The position numbers and the translations under genes were made by a program. Source: Sphaerospermopsis sp. SIO1G1 (GTDB taxonomy: Bacteria > Cyanobacteriota > Cyanobacteriia > Cyanobacteriales > Nostocaceae). Taken from it: a DNA stretch of 64,000 bases. Below are positions 43,565 through 53,337 of the stretch, piece after piece (position 1 is the stretch's first letter; each line of letters starts with the position of its first letter). The stretch spans positions 62,001 to 126,000 of the forward strand of contig JAAHFX010000005.1 of assembly GCA_010672785.1 (NCBI GenBank), given 5' to 3'. The notes under the pieces are model-generated. The model was not told where the DNA came from, made no database searches, and was given only the letters and a program-made list of their open reading frames with translations.

Positions 43565-45334
43565 TTAAGGTGTTCCGAAAGCACCAGAATAAACTAAACC
43601 TCGCTGCATATCTAAAGTCAAAATTGCTCCATCCTTAATTACCTTTGTTGCTTCCTTCACACCAACAATTACAGGAACACCAAGACGTAAACCTATTACC
43701 GCAGCATGACTGGTGAGACTTTCGTCCTCTGTAATAATTCCTCCCGCTTTGCGAATTGCTTCTACAAAATCAACACCCGTACTAGAAGCAACTAGGATAT
43801 CTCCAGAGTTAAAGTTACTTGCATCCATACCTGTATGAGCTACTCTAGCACGACCACTAATACAACCTTGTCCTAAACCAATACCTTGGCCTAATACCGC
43901 TGTAACTACTTCAACTTTAATTAAGTCTGTTGAACCTGAGACACCTTGCAGTGTACCAGCAGTCATGACCACCAAATCACCTTCTGTTACCAGGTTTTTC
44001 TCCTGTGCTACATTAATAGCAGCCTGGAAAGTCTGTCCAGTAGAAGGTAATTCGAGAACTAACAATGGTCTAACACCCCAAACCATCTGTAACTGTCTTG
44101 CTACATTCACATGGGGTGTAATCGCTAAAATTGGAGTTTTTGGACGAAACTTAGATACATTACGAGCAGTAGCTCCGCTTTGAGTCAAAGTCATGATTGC
44201 TGCTGCGCTTAAACTTTTGGCAATTTGTCCAACTGCTTTACTGATTGCATTGGGAATAGAACTCTTATGATCTTGTGCATTAGTAGCAGTATGTTGTATT
44301 TCTTCCTGTTCAATACGTTCAGCAATTCTAGCCATAGTAGCCACTGCTTCTACTGGGTAGTTACCAACTGCTGTTTCATTAGAAAGCATTACAGCATCTG
44401 TACCATCTAAAATTGCATTAGCAACATCAGACACTTCTGCACGGGTGGGGCGGGGGTTGTTCACCATACTATCCAACATCTGGGTAGCAGTAATAATGGG
44501 AATACCCAATCTGTTAGCTGTAGAAATTAACCGCTTTTGTAGTACAGGTACATCCTCTGCTGGTAGTTCTACTCCTAAGTCACCCCTAGCAACCATTACC
44601 CCATCACACAAAGATAGAACTTCTTCCATCTGTTCAATGGCCTCATGTTTTTCAATTTTGGCAACGACAGGAACGTTTTTACCAGTGCTGGAAATTAACT
44701 CTTTAATCTCTATAATATCTTGGGGATTACGAACAAAGGATAATGCTACCCAATCTACACCTTGATCTAAACCAAAAATGAGATCCTCACGATCCTTTTC
44801 GGTCATAGCTTTAATTGATAAGTAAACTCCCGGAAAATTAACTCCTTTATTGTTAGAAAGTTTACCTGCGACTGTTACACGACAATGTAAATCGCCTTTA
44901 TTACGGTTAATTTCCTCAACTACCATTTCTACCCGGCCATCATCAAGGAGAATTTTTGCACCCACAGGTACTTCTTCTGCTAAATAATCGTAGGTAATAC
45001 AGCTAATGTCTTGAGTTCCTACCACGGGACGATTTGTTAATGTGAAGCGATCGCTCTTAGCTAAATTTATAAAACCATTTTCAAATTGTCCTAAACGAAT
45101 TTTTGGACCTTGTAAATCTTGTAAAATTGCTACTGGGCGATTTAACTCAAATGCGGTTTGTCTAATTAAGCGGATACTACGTTGATGGTCAGCATGAGTT
45201 CCGTGGGAAAAGTTTAACCGCAAGGTTGTTGCACCTGCTTCAATAATCGCTCTTAGCATTTCTGGACTACTAGTAGCAGGTCCAATGGTAGCAACAATTT
45301 TAGTTCGGCGCAGAGAATCTCTTAATTGCGTCAT
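43565..45334 (-). CDS. pyk: Pyruvate kinase with C-terminal PEP-utilising domain
   Basis: 589-residue glycolytic enzyme converting PEP and ADP to pyruvate and ATP. The barrel motifs are clear (KIVATIGPATSSPEMLRAII, NFSHGTHADH, VVAKIEKHEAIEQMEEVL with the catalytic Lys, MVARGDLGVE, TATQMLDSM). An extra C-terminal domain (about 480-589) carries a PEP-synthase-like swivelling motif, ITEDESLTSHAAVIGLRLGV, with its His; this is the long form common in cyanobacteria. Divergent from crtR across 332 bp. Confidence 0.95.
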   Translation of the reverse strand: MTQLRDSLRRTKIVATIGPATSSPEMLRAIIEAGATTLRLNFSHGTHADHQRSIRLIRQTAFELNRPVAILQDLQGPKIRLGQFENGFINLAKSDRFTLTNRPVVGTQDISCITYDYLAEEVPVGAKILLDDGRVEMVVEEINRNKGDLHCRVTVAGKLSNNKGVNFPGVYLSIKAMTEKDREDLIFGLDQGVDWVALSFVRNPQDIIEIKELISSTGKNVPVVAKIEKHEAIEQMEEVLSLCDGVMVARGDLGVELPAEDVPVLQKRLISTANRLGIPIITATQMLDSMVNNPRPTRAEVSDVANAILDGTDAVMLSNETAVGNYPVEAVATMARIAERIEQEEIQHTATNAQDHKSSIPNAISKAVGQIAKSLSAAAIMTLTQSGATARNVSKFRPKTPILAITPHVNVARQLQMVWGVRPLLVLELPSTGQTFQAAINVAQEKNLVTEGDLVVMTAGTLQGVSGSTDLIKVEVVTAVLGQGIGLGQGCISGRARVAHTGMDASNFNSGDILVASSTGVDFVEAIRKAGGIITEDESLTSHAAVIGLRLGVPVIVGVKEATKVIKDGAILTLDMQRGLVYSGAFGTP

Positions 45335-45666
45335 GGGCTGATTTCGGAATTTTTTGGATCTATCTGGGAAATAATAGTAAATTAAGCTGCTGATCCTTTT
45401 CAGTTACTGCTATATCAATAGTTTGCGGCCAGTAGTAGTACAGTGACCACGGTATAGATTTGACATAGTATACTAATCTGAATCTGCAACCATTTTCAGT
45501 CAAAGCTTTTTAATTCAAGCATTCATCTTAATTTGGCATGATAACTCCATTTATTAGCTCATCATCAAGATTGCGGTTAAATCTTCTCATACAAAACTTT
45601 ACATAAGTTTACTTTTTACTAAGATTTATCTTATATTTGTAATGTTTCATCAACAAGGAGTTAGGA
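45335..45666. other. Divergent promoter region between pyk and crtR
   Basis: 332 bp without repeats or open frames. A CAAGGAG ribosome-binding site sits 10 bp before the crtR start. Promoter boxes could not be placed with confidence. Confidence 0.4.
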
Positions 45667-46551
45667 ATGCTCACGTCGGAGGTAAAAAAGCCGCTGACAA
45701 TACCACCTAAAGAACTGTTAGCACCTCCTGGTGATTTTAACCCCACTCTACTGCTATTTTTTGTAGTAGTAACAATGTTGGTATTCTCAAATTGTGGTTA
45801 TTGGATTTGGCAATGGCCAGATTGGTTATGTTTTATTATCAACACTCTGTGTTTACACTGTTCTGGAACGATAATTCATGATGCTTGTCATAAATCTGCC
45901 CATCGTAATCCAATCATTAATGCTATGTTGGGCCACGGTAGTGCTTTAATATTAGCATTTGCTTTCCCAGTGTTTACACGTGTACACTTACAGCATCATG
46001 GTAATGTTAATGACCCCAAGGATGACCCTGATCATTATGTTTCCACTGGTGGCCCTTTGTGGTTAATAGCAGTGAGGTTTTTATACCATGAAGTATTTTT
46101 CTTTCAACGCAAACTTTGGCGTAAATATGAGCTATTAGAGTGGTTCATTAGCCGTCTGATTGTAATTACTATTTTTTATTTTTCCATCCAATATCACTTC
46201 CTGGGCTACATTCTCAATTTTTGGTTCATTCCAGCTTTTATCGTTGGAATTGCCTTGGGTTTATTTTTTGACTATTTACCCCATCGTCCCTTTCAAGAAC
46301 GTAATCGCTGGCAAAATGCCCGCGTTTATCCTGGTAAACTTTTGAACATCCTCATTCTGGGACAAAACTATCATCTCATACATCATTTGTGGCCTTCGAT
46401 TCCCTGGTATAATTATCAACCAGCTTATTATGTAATGAAACCACTATTGGATGAAAAAGGTAGTCCACAGACTTCTGGTTTATTACAGAAAAAGGACTTT
46501 TGGGAATTTGTCTATGATATTTTTATCGGTATTAGACTGAAGCACCACTAG
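45667..46551 (+). CDS. crtR: Beta-carotene hydroxylase (CrtR-type fatty acid desaturase family)
   Basis: 294-residue membrane di-iron oxygenase expected to hydroxylate carotene rings to zeaxanthin-type xanthophylls. Histidine boxes are intact: HDACHKSAHRN near 72, HLQHHGN near 101 and HLIHHLWPSIPWYNY near 235. Two hydrophobic blocks lie on either side. The pattern fits CrtR rather than acyl-lipid desaturases. ATG 45667 follows AAGGAG. Confidence 0.82.
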   Translation: MLTSEVKKPLTIPPKELLAPPGDFNPTLLLFFVVVTMLVFSNCGYWIWQWPDWLCFIINTLCLHCSGTIIHDACHKSAHRNPIINAMLGHGSALILAFAFPVFTRVHLQHHGNVNDPKDDPDHYVSTGGPLWLIAVRFLYHEVFFFQRKLWRKYELLEWFISRLIVITIFYFSIQYHFLGYILNFWFIPAFIVGIALGLFFDYLPHRPFQERNRWQNARVYPGKLLNILILGQNYHLIHHLWPSIPWYNYQPAYYVMKPLLDEKGSPQTSGLLQKKDFWEFVYDIFIGIRLKHH

Positions 46552-46824
46552 TAAATTTGACGGGGTAATAAGGAAGGTAAAACCAGGGTGCAAGGTGCAG
46601 GGAGAAAAAAGTTGCCTTCAGGGGGTTAATGCAATTAGGTTCGTTTATTTCTGATTTCGAAACTTCTGCGTCAGTCTTGTAAATATTGACTCATGAAGAT
46701 AGTAGAGAGTAGGTAGCGAGAGAGGATGTGGTGATTCTTACACATATATAAGAATTACCACTAATCATACTGAAAATAATATTTATATAAAAGCTTGATA
46801 AGTTACGTACTGTATGTTCTTCAG

Positions 46825-46850
46825 AAAGCCGTCCTAGAAAGACAGGGCTT
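46825..46850. mobile_element. Solitary IS605-type end
   Basis: AAGCCGTCCTAGAAAGACAG then GGCTT, the hairpin found at the right end of the IS605 remnant at 30441-30465. No transposase sequence adjoins it. The surrounding gap (46552-47129) is otherwise empty apart from a GTGCAAGG-type repeat near 46590. Confidence 0.45.
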
Positions 46851-47129
46851 TAGACACAGTTTTTTGGTAAAATCTGAACAACAGAAGAAAATAATTACAA
46901 AAACCCACCAGTAATAAATATTGCTGTTATACTAGCTTAATTATCCTTAGTCTCATCAGTTAAGTTAGTCTCATCAGTTAAGTAATCAAGCTACTAAAAT
47001 TACCGGGGATTATAATAGCAGCAATGTATAATTAGCTCGTCTCCTTTAGAAAAAATATCCAGAAAACTAGCCTAATTGTATATTTATTTCATCTTAAATT
47101 CACCCTAAAAAGAGATAAGGAACTTACCT

Positions 47130-50117
47130 ATGCAAAAACAACATAGAAATGATAGTGTAATTCTTAATCTGGCATTATCGTTGGCATTAGCTACCACACC
47201 ACTATTAACTAGCCTATTTACTTCTTCACCTGTACTAGCAAAATCACTATCCGAGTCTTCTGAATTAATATTATCACAAGCGTTAGAGAATGAAACTAAG
47301 ATTAGAATTGATGGGTCTAATAACCTATTCATAATTAATCAAAGCCTTAAAAATAAATTTGAAAACAAACTTACTGGTACACAGATAGAACTTAGTAATA
47401 ATGGCACTGATATAGCAATAGAAAATCTGTTAGACGGGAAAATTGATATAGCAGCCATTGGTAGAGAACTTACACCAGAAGAAAAAGATCAAGGATTAGA
47501 ACAAGTTATTTTACACAGAGAAAAAATAGTAATTATAGTTAGTGTAGATAACCCTTTTTTAGGTAGTTTAACCAGTCAACAATTCGCCCAAATTTTTAGA
47601 GGAGAAATTACCAATTGGTCAGAATTAGGGGGAGAATATGCCAAAATTAGATTTATTGATCATCCTGAAAATAGTGATGTTAGGAATACATTCCGCACCT
47701 ATCCCAGTTTTCAATCTGCGGAATTTGCTTCAGGTAATAATGTTACTCAAGTAGGAAATAATCAAGTTAATCAAATTGTTAAAGAATTGGGTAAAGAAGG
47801 TATTAGTTATGCTCTAGCTAATCAGGTAACAAGACTATCAGATGTAAAAGTTTTGGAGATAGATGGTTTAAAACCAAATCAATACGGATATCCTTTTGTC
47901 CAACCTTTAGTTTATGTTTATAAGCAAAATCCAAGACCAGCAGTAGAGGGTTTTTTAGATTATACTCGAGCTTCAGAAGGTGAGAACGTTATAACATTAG
48001 CTAGAGCAATGGAAGGAGATATGATTGCGGCTAGAAAGCTGCAAAATTTGAATTTTACTAGCCAAAATACATCAAATCAACCCCTCCTAACAGCGAGAAA
48101 TTCAGACAACACAGTCAATTCCGGGAGTGAACAACCGTTTTTCAATCTCGTAAATAACAGTCCTTTTGAAGATAAAACTCTCATCCTCTTGATTACATTA
48201 TCTTCATTACCCATTATTGTTTTTGCTTGCGTTTTAGCTTGGTGGTTGAAGAAAACACAGACATTAGCTAATCATAACAACGACTTGCTAGAAAGCCAAG
48301 ATCAAGGGCTAACTTATATCAACTCAAATACCTCCGCAGTCACAGAAATACCTGAAGAAAATTTGATTATTGATCCTTTTAATGCTGATCATAAGACTAT
48401 AGATAAAAATCAAAATCAAATCCCTGATGATCATAGTAATGGTAATTCAACAGTAATTAATACTGACGATCATCTGGTTTATATTTCCCAACCCAACTCC
48501 ATTGAAACTACAAGAGATACGAATGGAAAAACTCAGATTAAGACAAATAAAGTTTTACAAAATCCAGCAGAAGCGAAAACAGCTATTCAACAAAATCAAG
48601 TAGAAAAAACAAATATTTCTCAATCTCATTTAGATGTAGCTGAAGTTTTATGGGATACAGAAGCACCTGTAGCAGTTGTTAATAGTTCTTACCAATCAGT
48701 TTCTAATATTACTCAAATCCCAGCTAATTATCTACAAATTCCAACTGATGAAGATATAGATAGATCCCTGTCTGAATTACTAAACGAAGAGACAGATATT
48801 CCATCAACTGAACAGGATACTCTTCAATTAGTAAACGGGTTAAATGGTAACTCTAATATAGTAGCGGAAGATTCTTATACTTCACTATCAGATTTACTCA
48901 ATGACGATATTGATGTGTTATCAAATCAAGAAGCGACTAATGTTTTACAAGAAATTATTAACAGTAACCCAAATTTACTCACTCAGAAATCAGAGATTTC
49001 TCTAGCAGACTTATTGAATGAAAATACTAATTTATCAGGAGATGAAACTAAATCATTACTTGAGAAAATAGGTGTTATAGTTGATAGAAATCATATAGAT
49101 CCTAATATTCCATTATCAGAATTACTGGATATATTTAGCCAATCTACTCAGGAATACATAGAATCCAATCATCAAGATTTAAAATCTCTTCTTCCACCTA
49201 CTAATGAATCTAATTCTGAATCAGTTAAATCTCTTGCTGATTTATTAGGTTTATCTACCTTTGAAGAAGAAAAGCAAAACTCAGATGAATCAAATCAAGA
49301 AGAAACACAAGATAAAACTCAAAAATTACTATCTAAATTATCAAATGAGTTTAATGAGGTGTTTAATGAGCTAGAAAATGAAACTGATATCAATACAGAT
49401 TTAGCTAGGGAATTATCAGTAAATTTACCAATCGCTTCACAAAATATTCCCCATTCCACAGTCAGGGAGGATCTAAGATTAGAGAACACAGTCAATATAG
49501 AAGAATTTAGTAGTTTAAATTATACTCAAATATCAGAAATAACCATTGCGGATAATAGCAAAAGTAATGTTGTTCTCACACCACGTACTCCAAAATGGGC
49601 GTATGTTTCTTGGTATGTTTCTCCCAGTCACAAAGAAATAGGGAAAGATCAAGGTGGTAATTTGTTAATGGTGCGTTTGTACGATGCGACTGATCTGGAT
49701 TTGAGTTATGAAACTCCTCAGTTAGTGCAGCAGTATGAATGTGAAGAAATCATCTGTGATTGCTATATATCTATTCCCACTAGCAACCGGGATTATTTAG
49801 CAGAAATAGGCTATGTTACCAGAAATAATACTTGGTTGTGTCTAGCTCGTTCTGGAAAAGTCCGAATTTTTAGTCGTCCTAGCGGAGACTTGTGGTTTGT
49901 GGCGGATACAGAGTTAGTTATTCATGGTTCAACAGAACCAGGTGCTACAGTAACTATTGGTGGTAGTCAAATTCAACTCCAACCCGATGGTACTTTCCAT
50001 TTACGTGTTCCTTTTTCAGAAAATTTGCTCCAGTATATGATGACTGCTACTACTGCTGATGGAGAAAGTAGTATTACTATCCTCAAGAAATTTTTCCAGG
50101 AAAATTCATCAAGTTAA
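47130..50117 (+). CDS. Phosphate-binding-like/DUF4912 membrane fusion protein
   Basis: 995 residues. A signal peptide (1-37, ending SPVLA) precedes a PstS-like substrate-binding domain (about 55-300: IRIDGSNNLFIINQSLKNKF, DIAAIGRELTPEEKDQG, SQQFAQIFRGEITNWSELGG). A single membrane segment follows (about 350-372, TLILLITLSSLPIIVFACVL). A long acidic, low-complexity region carries about five SLSELLNEET-like units (545-710). The C-terminal part is a DUF4912 domain (about 814-912: WAYVSWYVSPSHKEIG, LMVRLYDATDLDLSYE, QYECEE) and a short beta-sandwich (ELVIHGSTEPGATVTIGG). Topology puts the binding domain outside and DUF4912 inside, suggesting signalling. That is inference. Confidence 0.8.
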   Translation: MQKQHRNDSVILNLALSLALATTPLLTSLFTSSPVLAKSLSESSELILSQALENETKIRIDGSNNLFIINQSLKNKFENKLTGTQIELSNNGTDIAIENLLDGKIDIAAIGRELTPEEKDQGLEQVILHREKIVIIVSVDNPFLGSLTSQQFAQIFRGEITNWSELGGEYAKIRFIDHPENSDVRNTFRTYPSFQSAEFASGNNVTQVGNNQVNQIVKELGKEGISYALANQVTRLSDVKVLEIDGLKPNQYGYPFVQPLVYVYKQNPRPAVEGFLDYTRASEGENVITLARAMEGDMIAARKLQNLNFTSQNTSNQPLLTARNSDNTVNSGSEQPFFNLVNNSPFEDKTLILLITLSSLPIIVFACVLAWWLKKTQTLANHNNDLLESQDQGLTYINSNTSAVTEIPEENLIIDPFNADHKTIDKNQNQIPDDHSNGNSTVINTDDHLVYISQPNSIETTRDTNGKTQIKTNKVLQNPAEAKTAIQQNQVEKTNISQSHLDVAEVLWDTEAPVAVVNSSYQSVSNITQIPANYLQIPTDEDIDRSLSELLNEETDIPSTEQDTLQLVNGLNGNSNIVAEDSYTSLSDLLNDDIDVLSNQEATNVLQEIINSNPNLLTQKSEISLADLLNENTNLSGDETKSLLEKIGVIVDRNHIDPNIPLSELLDIFSQSTQEYIESNHQDLKSLLPPTNESNSESVKSLADLLGLSTFEEEKQNSDESNQEETQDKTQKLLSKLSNEFNEVFNELENETDINTDLARELSVNLPIASQNIPHSTVREDLRLENTVNIEEFSSLNYTQISEITIADNSKSNVVLTPRTPKWAYVSWYVSPSHKEIGKDQGGNLLMVRLYDATDLDLSYETPQLVQQYECEEIICDCYISIPTSNRDYLAEIGYVTRNNTWLCLARSGKVRIFSRPSGDLWFVADTELVIHGSTEPGATVTIGGSQIQLQPDGTFHLRVPFSENLLQYMMTATTADGESSITILKKFFQENSSS

Positions 50118-50300
50118 ACTTGAAGATAATGGTGTCATGGTGATTGAAAAATAATCACCTAGGAGTTACGCATTGACAAAAAAGCAACCTATGCTCATGC
50201 GGCAGCACAAGTATGACCAAGATTGTCAAAGTGGATGTTTGAGTGGTTCATTCGACACACTACCTTCGATTTTTCAACTCTTCAGATGTACGGAGTTTTT

Positions 50301-50324
50301 TCAAAAATCAAATAGGAGTCCTAT
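50301..50324. repeat. Solitary family B MITE end
   Basis: TCAAAAATCAAATAGGAGTC then CTAT, identical to the right end of the element at 38120-38261. It lies 14 bp before the broken IS. Confidence 0.6.
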
Positions 50325-50337
50325 ATATTGCTTAAAT

Positions 50338-50933
50338 AGGGGTTGCTGAAAAAGTCCTTCAGCAAAAAAAGGGTCATAAAAGGCATAATCGGACAGAGGT
50401 TAAGATAAGTTTTCGTTGTCCAAAAACAACTTCTTGATTCAATTTGTTGACTAAATTTATGTCTATTCTTTCTCTAAAATGTACCATCATTGATGGGTCA
50501 AATGGTGCTTTGTTACTATAATCTGTCATTCCTATGAAGTATTGTAGGTAAGGATTTTCTCGAATCTGATCTACTGTTTCCCTATCACTTATTCCTAATT
50601 TCTCTTTAATTATTAATGCGCCCATTGCCATTCTAAATTTTTTGGCTGGTGCGCCTATGTCTTTTTTAAATTTTTCTGCGTATTCTCCTTCAAATTCTGA
50701 TCAAGGTATGATTTGAGCTAATATTACCCATCGGTTATCTGCTGCTAGTTTTCCCCCAAAGGGTAATTCAAATTCTTTTAGCGGTGTGTCCTGTTGTGTC
50801 TTTATTGAATACATTTAAATGCGTTTACTGCACAAGTTTTTAGCTATTTTACCCTCAATCCTTGCACTTTTGCACTTTCAAATTGCCTAAAACTCTTTAC
50901 CTATAATGTTTTTGCATTTATTCAGCAACTCCT
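50338..50933. mobile_element. Broken IS1182/IS5-type insertion sequence; parent of family C MITEs
   Basis: About 596 bp with terminal inverted repeats AGGGGTTGCTGAAAAA and, at the right end, TTATTCAGCAACTCCT. Only the N-terminal part of the transposase remains between them, so an internal deletion has removed about 1 kb. The right non-coding end (TTGCACTTTTGCACTTTCAA, CCTAAAACTCTTTACC) is the sequence spread as family C. Confidence 0.75.
50374..50814 (-). pseudogene. DDE transposase remnant (IS1182/IS5 type)
   Basis: Starts MYSIKTQQDTPLKEFELPFG at ATG 50814, continues KLAADNRWVILAQIIP, hits TGA where a Trp would be expected, then reads SEFEGEYAEKFKKDIGAPAK, IKEKLGISDRETVDQIRENP and APFDPSMMVHFRERIDINLV before diverging after VVFGQRK. 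The conserved APFDPSMMVHFRxR is typical of this group. The catalytic DDE core is missing. Confidence 0.85.
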
Positions 50934-51209
50934 ATTTACTGCTCCCTTTTCCTGATCGTTACAACAACCTAATAACTTGTAATCAGTATTACTTTATTAG
51001 TATTTAAAAATCCCTTATTATATTAAGTTTATCTCAAAATTATTAATATCAAGAAAAGAGTAATAAACCTAAAAACATTTAAAATAATTTCTTATCAGAT
51101 ACAAAATAACTGCTAATTTATAAATAATTGGTTAAGCTACACAAAGTTTTGTAATAAATCAACCAAGTCATTTATCGCCTATCACCATTTACTTTGCAAA
51201 GGTTGCGGC
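50934..51209. other. Intergenic region
   Basis: 276 bp, AT-rich and without any structure I recognise. The next gene starts at 51210 with a TGCAAAGG upstream. Confidence 0.4.
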
Positions 51210-51575
51210 ATGAATATTGTGACACTGTTAATTGTTTGGATAGTCACGTCTATTAGTCTGTGGATTATTAGCAAAATACCACCTCTAGGAGTTGAAATAG
51301 ATACTCCAGGTAAAGCAGTTTTTTCCGCAGCAGTTCTAGGAATTATTACAGCATTAGTTAGACCTATTTTGAGTGTTGTATTTACGATACCTAATCTGGC
51401 CACCTTTGACTTATTATCTGGTATCTTTACATTCATGATTGCTGTAGCTTGCTTCAGTATTGCAGCTTGGTTAGTAGAAGGTTTTCGTCTACGTTATGGT
51501 ATTTGGAGTGCGATTTTGGGTTCTTTTGCACTTACAATTATCAACAACATAATCTACAAAATACTTAACGTTTAA
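51210..51575 (+). CDS. Holin-like four-helix membrane protein
   Basis: 121 residues with four hydrophobic segments (VTLLIVWIVTSISLWIISKI, AVFSAAVLGIITALVRPILS, LLSGIFTFMIAVACFSIAAW, WSAILGSFALTIINNIIY). The pattern, with LVRPIL after the second helix, is that of the phage holin 4 family IV. In cyanobacteria these are chromosomal housekeeping proteins rather than phage genes; no lysis genes are nearby. Confidence 0.8.
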   Translation: MNIVTLLIVWIVTSISLWIISKIPPLGVEIDTPGKAVFSAAVLGIITALVRPILSVVFTIPNLATFDLLSGIFTFMIAVACFSIAAWLVEGFRLRYGIWSAILGSFALTIINNIIYKILNV

Positions 51576-51793
51576 AGAATTAGAACTGTAATTGATAACT
51601 CGTAATTCGTAACTGAGAACTAAAAATCCTGATTTACGAATTACGAATTAAACATTACAACTGAGCAATTCAAATTCTTTAATCAGAATTTAGGAATCAA
51701 AACTACTGATTTATCAAATTAAAGCTGAACTAAAATGTGTTTGCCTGTAACTAGAAATCAGCAGAAAGCAGAAAGCTCAATGCTGAGAATTTT

Positions 51794-52528
51794 CTATTCG
51801 TTATTATCAGGCTGTGTAACAGCAGAATTCGATTCCTGTTGGCGCTGCTCACGTTTTTTCCGATCAGCTAAAAGCATATCTTCCATCACTATGAGAGCTT
51901 GTGCCATTTTATCTAGGTTGGAGCGGTATAATTCTAAGTCCTTACTTAATTTATCTACCGACAAATTCAACCCCTCGGTAATTGCTTTAATTGCTTCATT
52001 GCGTAGCTTGTCATCTTTAACAAGTTCCGCATCAGCTATTTCTAAAAGGGAAAATAGACCAATGGCAAACAAGCGACTATATTTGAAGTGAGGACTGTCA
52101 AGATCAGAATTCGGTGCTGAACTTTGAGCGATCGCTTGCAGTTGAGCTTGCAAATCAGCATCTTGATCTAACGGATTTGTCTGACTCATCCAAGCAATTA
52201 AATCCTGAACAGGCAAACTCTGAGCTAAAGCTTGCAGTCTAGCTGCATCTTGACGATAGAGTTCTGGTTTTTGCTCTATGGATTGACATAAGGCGTTAAA
52301 AATGGATGTCAGATCCTGTTCAGGTTGGTAGCCTTGCATGAAGCGGTCAAAAGTAGTGACAACCCCTAAGGCATAAATGGAATTGTAGCTAAAATCAGCA
52401 TTAACTGACAATAGGTGCATTTCTACCATCAATTCTTCCACTACCCGACGGTAAATTGTATTTATGGGGCGGAGGTGGAGACTATAGAAAGTTTTTTTTG
52501 TATCAGAAACAGTACGGACGTTATTCAC
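51794..52528 (-). CDS. thf1: Photosystem II biogenesis protein Psb29/Thf1
   Basis: 244 residues: RTVSDTKKTFYSLHLRPINT, YRRVVEELMVEMHLLSVNAD, YNSIYALGVVTTFDRFMQGY and a long C-terminal helix (DKLSKDLELYRSNLDKMAQA). It belongs to the THF1 family, which copurifies with photosystem II and the FtsH protease and stabilises FtsH complexes during light stress. Intact and of normal length. Upstream 70 bp lead to a family A MITE. Confidence 0.93.
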   Translation of the reverse strand: MNNVRTVSDTKKTFYSLHLRPINTIYRRVVEELMVEMHLLSVNADFSYNSIYALGVVTTFDRFMQGYQPEQDLTSIFNALCQSIEQKPELYRQDAARLQALAQSLPVQDLIAWMSQTNPLDQDADLQAQLQAIAQSSAPNSDLDSPHFKYSRLFAIGLFSLLEIADAELVKDDKLRNEAIKAITEGLNLSVDKLSKDLELYRSNLDKMAQALIVMEDMLLADRKKREQRQQESNSAVTQPDNNE

Positions 52529-52597
52529 AAAGAAATCATTAAGGGCGACGTATTATTATTTTCTCGTTTAAGGGCTAGTTTGCCAAGCTATAACAAA

Positions 52598-52691
52598 TAG
52601 GACTTACGCACAAGTCACGGAATATCAAACCGCAGAGAACGCAGAGAACACAGAGAAATGGAGTTTTGGCAGATTTTTGCGTAAGTCCTGA
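52598..52691. repeat. MITE, family A (copy 5)
   Basis: TAGGACTTACGCA to TGCGTAAGTCCTG, interior ACCGCAGAGAACGCAGAGAA as in copy 1. It sits in the thf1 upstream region. Confidence 0.8.
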
Positions 52692-52842
52692 CAAAGATAA
52701 GACATCGGCCTACAAATTTGTTCACTAGCTCAATATTTACAGCAGATTTCATTCATAAGAGGTACGAGTTATCATCATGAAACCCTTGTCGGGTGGGTAT
52801 CTTGCCACTAGTGTACCTCATCACATCGAAGAGTGCTGTTAT

Positions 52843-53337
52843 TCAGCTTGGGGCTGAGGTAGATTCATCTGCAACTGAATGTAAAACGTGATTAGACTGA
52901 GTTTTACTTTCAGTAGAGGAGTTATTGTCAGAATTATGATGAATATCCACCCCGTTACTCTGACTGTCTTCGTAAACAAATTTAGGAAAAATAGCTTTTA
53001 CTGCTTCTAGCTCAGTGTCAAATATTTCAAATACTGTATCCATCATTGTCACCTCAAATACCAGTTTGGCTTCTGGGTGAACATTGCAAATACTAAAACT
53101 ACCCTGAACTTTATCAGCATCTCGCATTCCTGCCACTAAGGAAGTTAGTCCAGAGCTATCAATGAAATCTACCTGTTCTAAATTGACAATGACGTGGTGA
53201 CTCAATTTAGAAATGCACTCTTGCAATTTCAGGCGAAACTGCCATGCTGTGGTGATGTCTAAACGCTCTTTTGGTTTCAAGACAATTACTATATTGTCAC
53301 CCTCTGGATTTGTGTAGCTTTCTTGCTCGATATTCAC
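52843..53337 (-). CDS. STAS-domain anti-sigma factor antagonist
   Basis: 164 residues. A STAS domain (about 10-115) with the phospho-acceptor motif VDFIDSSGLTSLVAGMRDAD, where the first Ser is the usual target of RsbW-type kinases. A Ser/Asn/His-rich tail follows (NSDNNSSTESKTQSN). Expected to control an anti-sigma kinase by partner switching. A candidate kinase (19219) is far away. Preceded by a 400-bp gap. Confidence 0.85.
   Translation of the reverse strand: MNIEQESYTNPEGDNIVIVLKPKERLDITTAWQFRLKLQECISKLSHHVIVNLEQVDFIDSSGLTSLVAGMRDADKVQGSFSICNVHPEAKLVFEVTMMDTVFEIFDTELEAVKAIFPKFVYEDSQSNGVDIHHNSDNNSSTESKTQSNHVLHSVADESTSAPS

Noticed and set aside
51210..51575. Prophage lysis module suggested by the holin-like protein
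   Set aside because: No endolysin, structural or integrase genes are nearby, and the family is commonly chromosomal in cyanobacteria.
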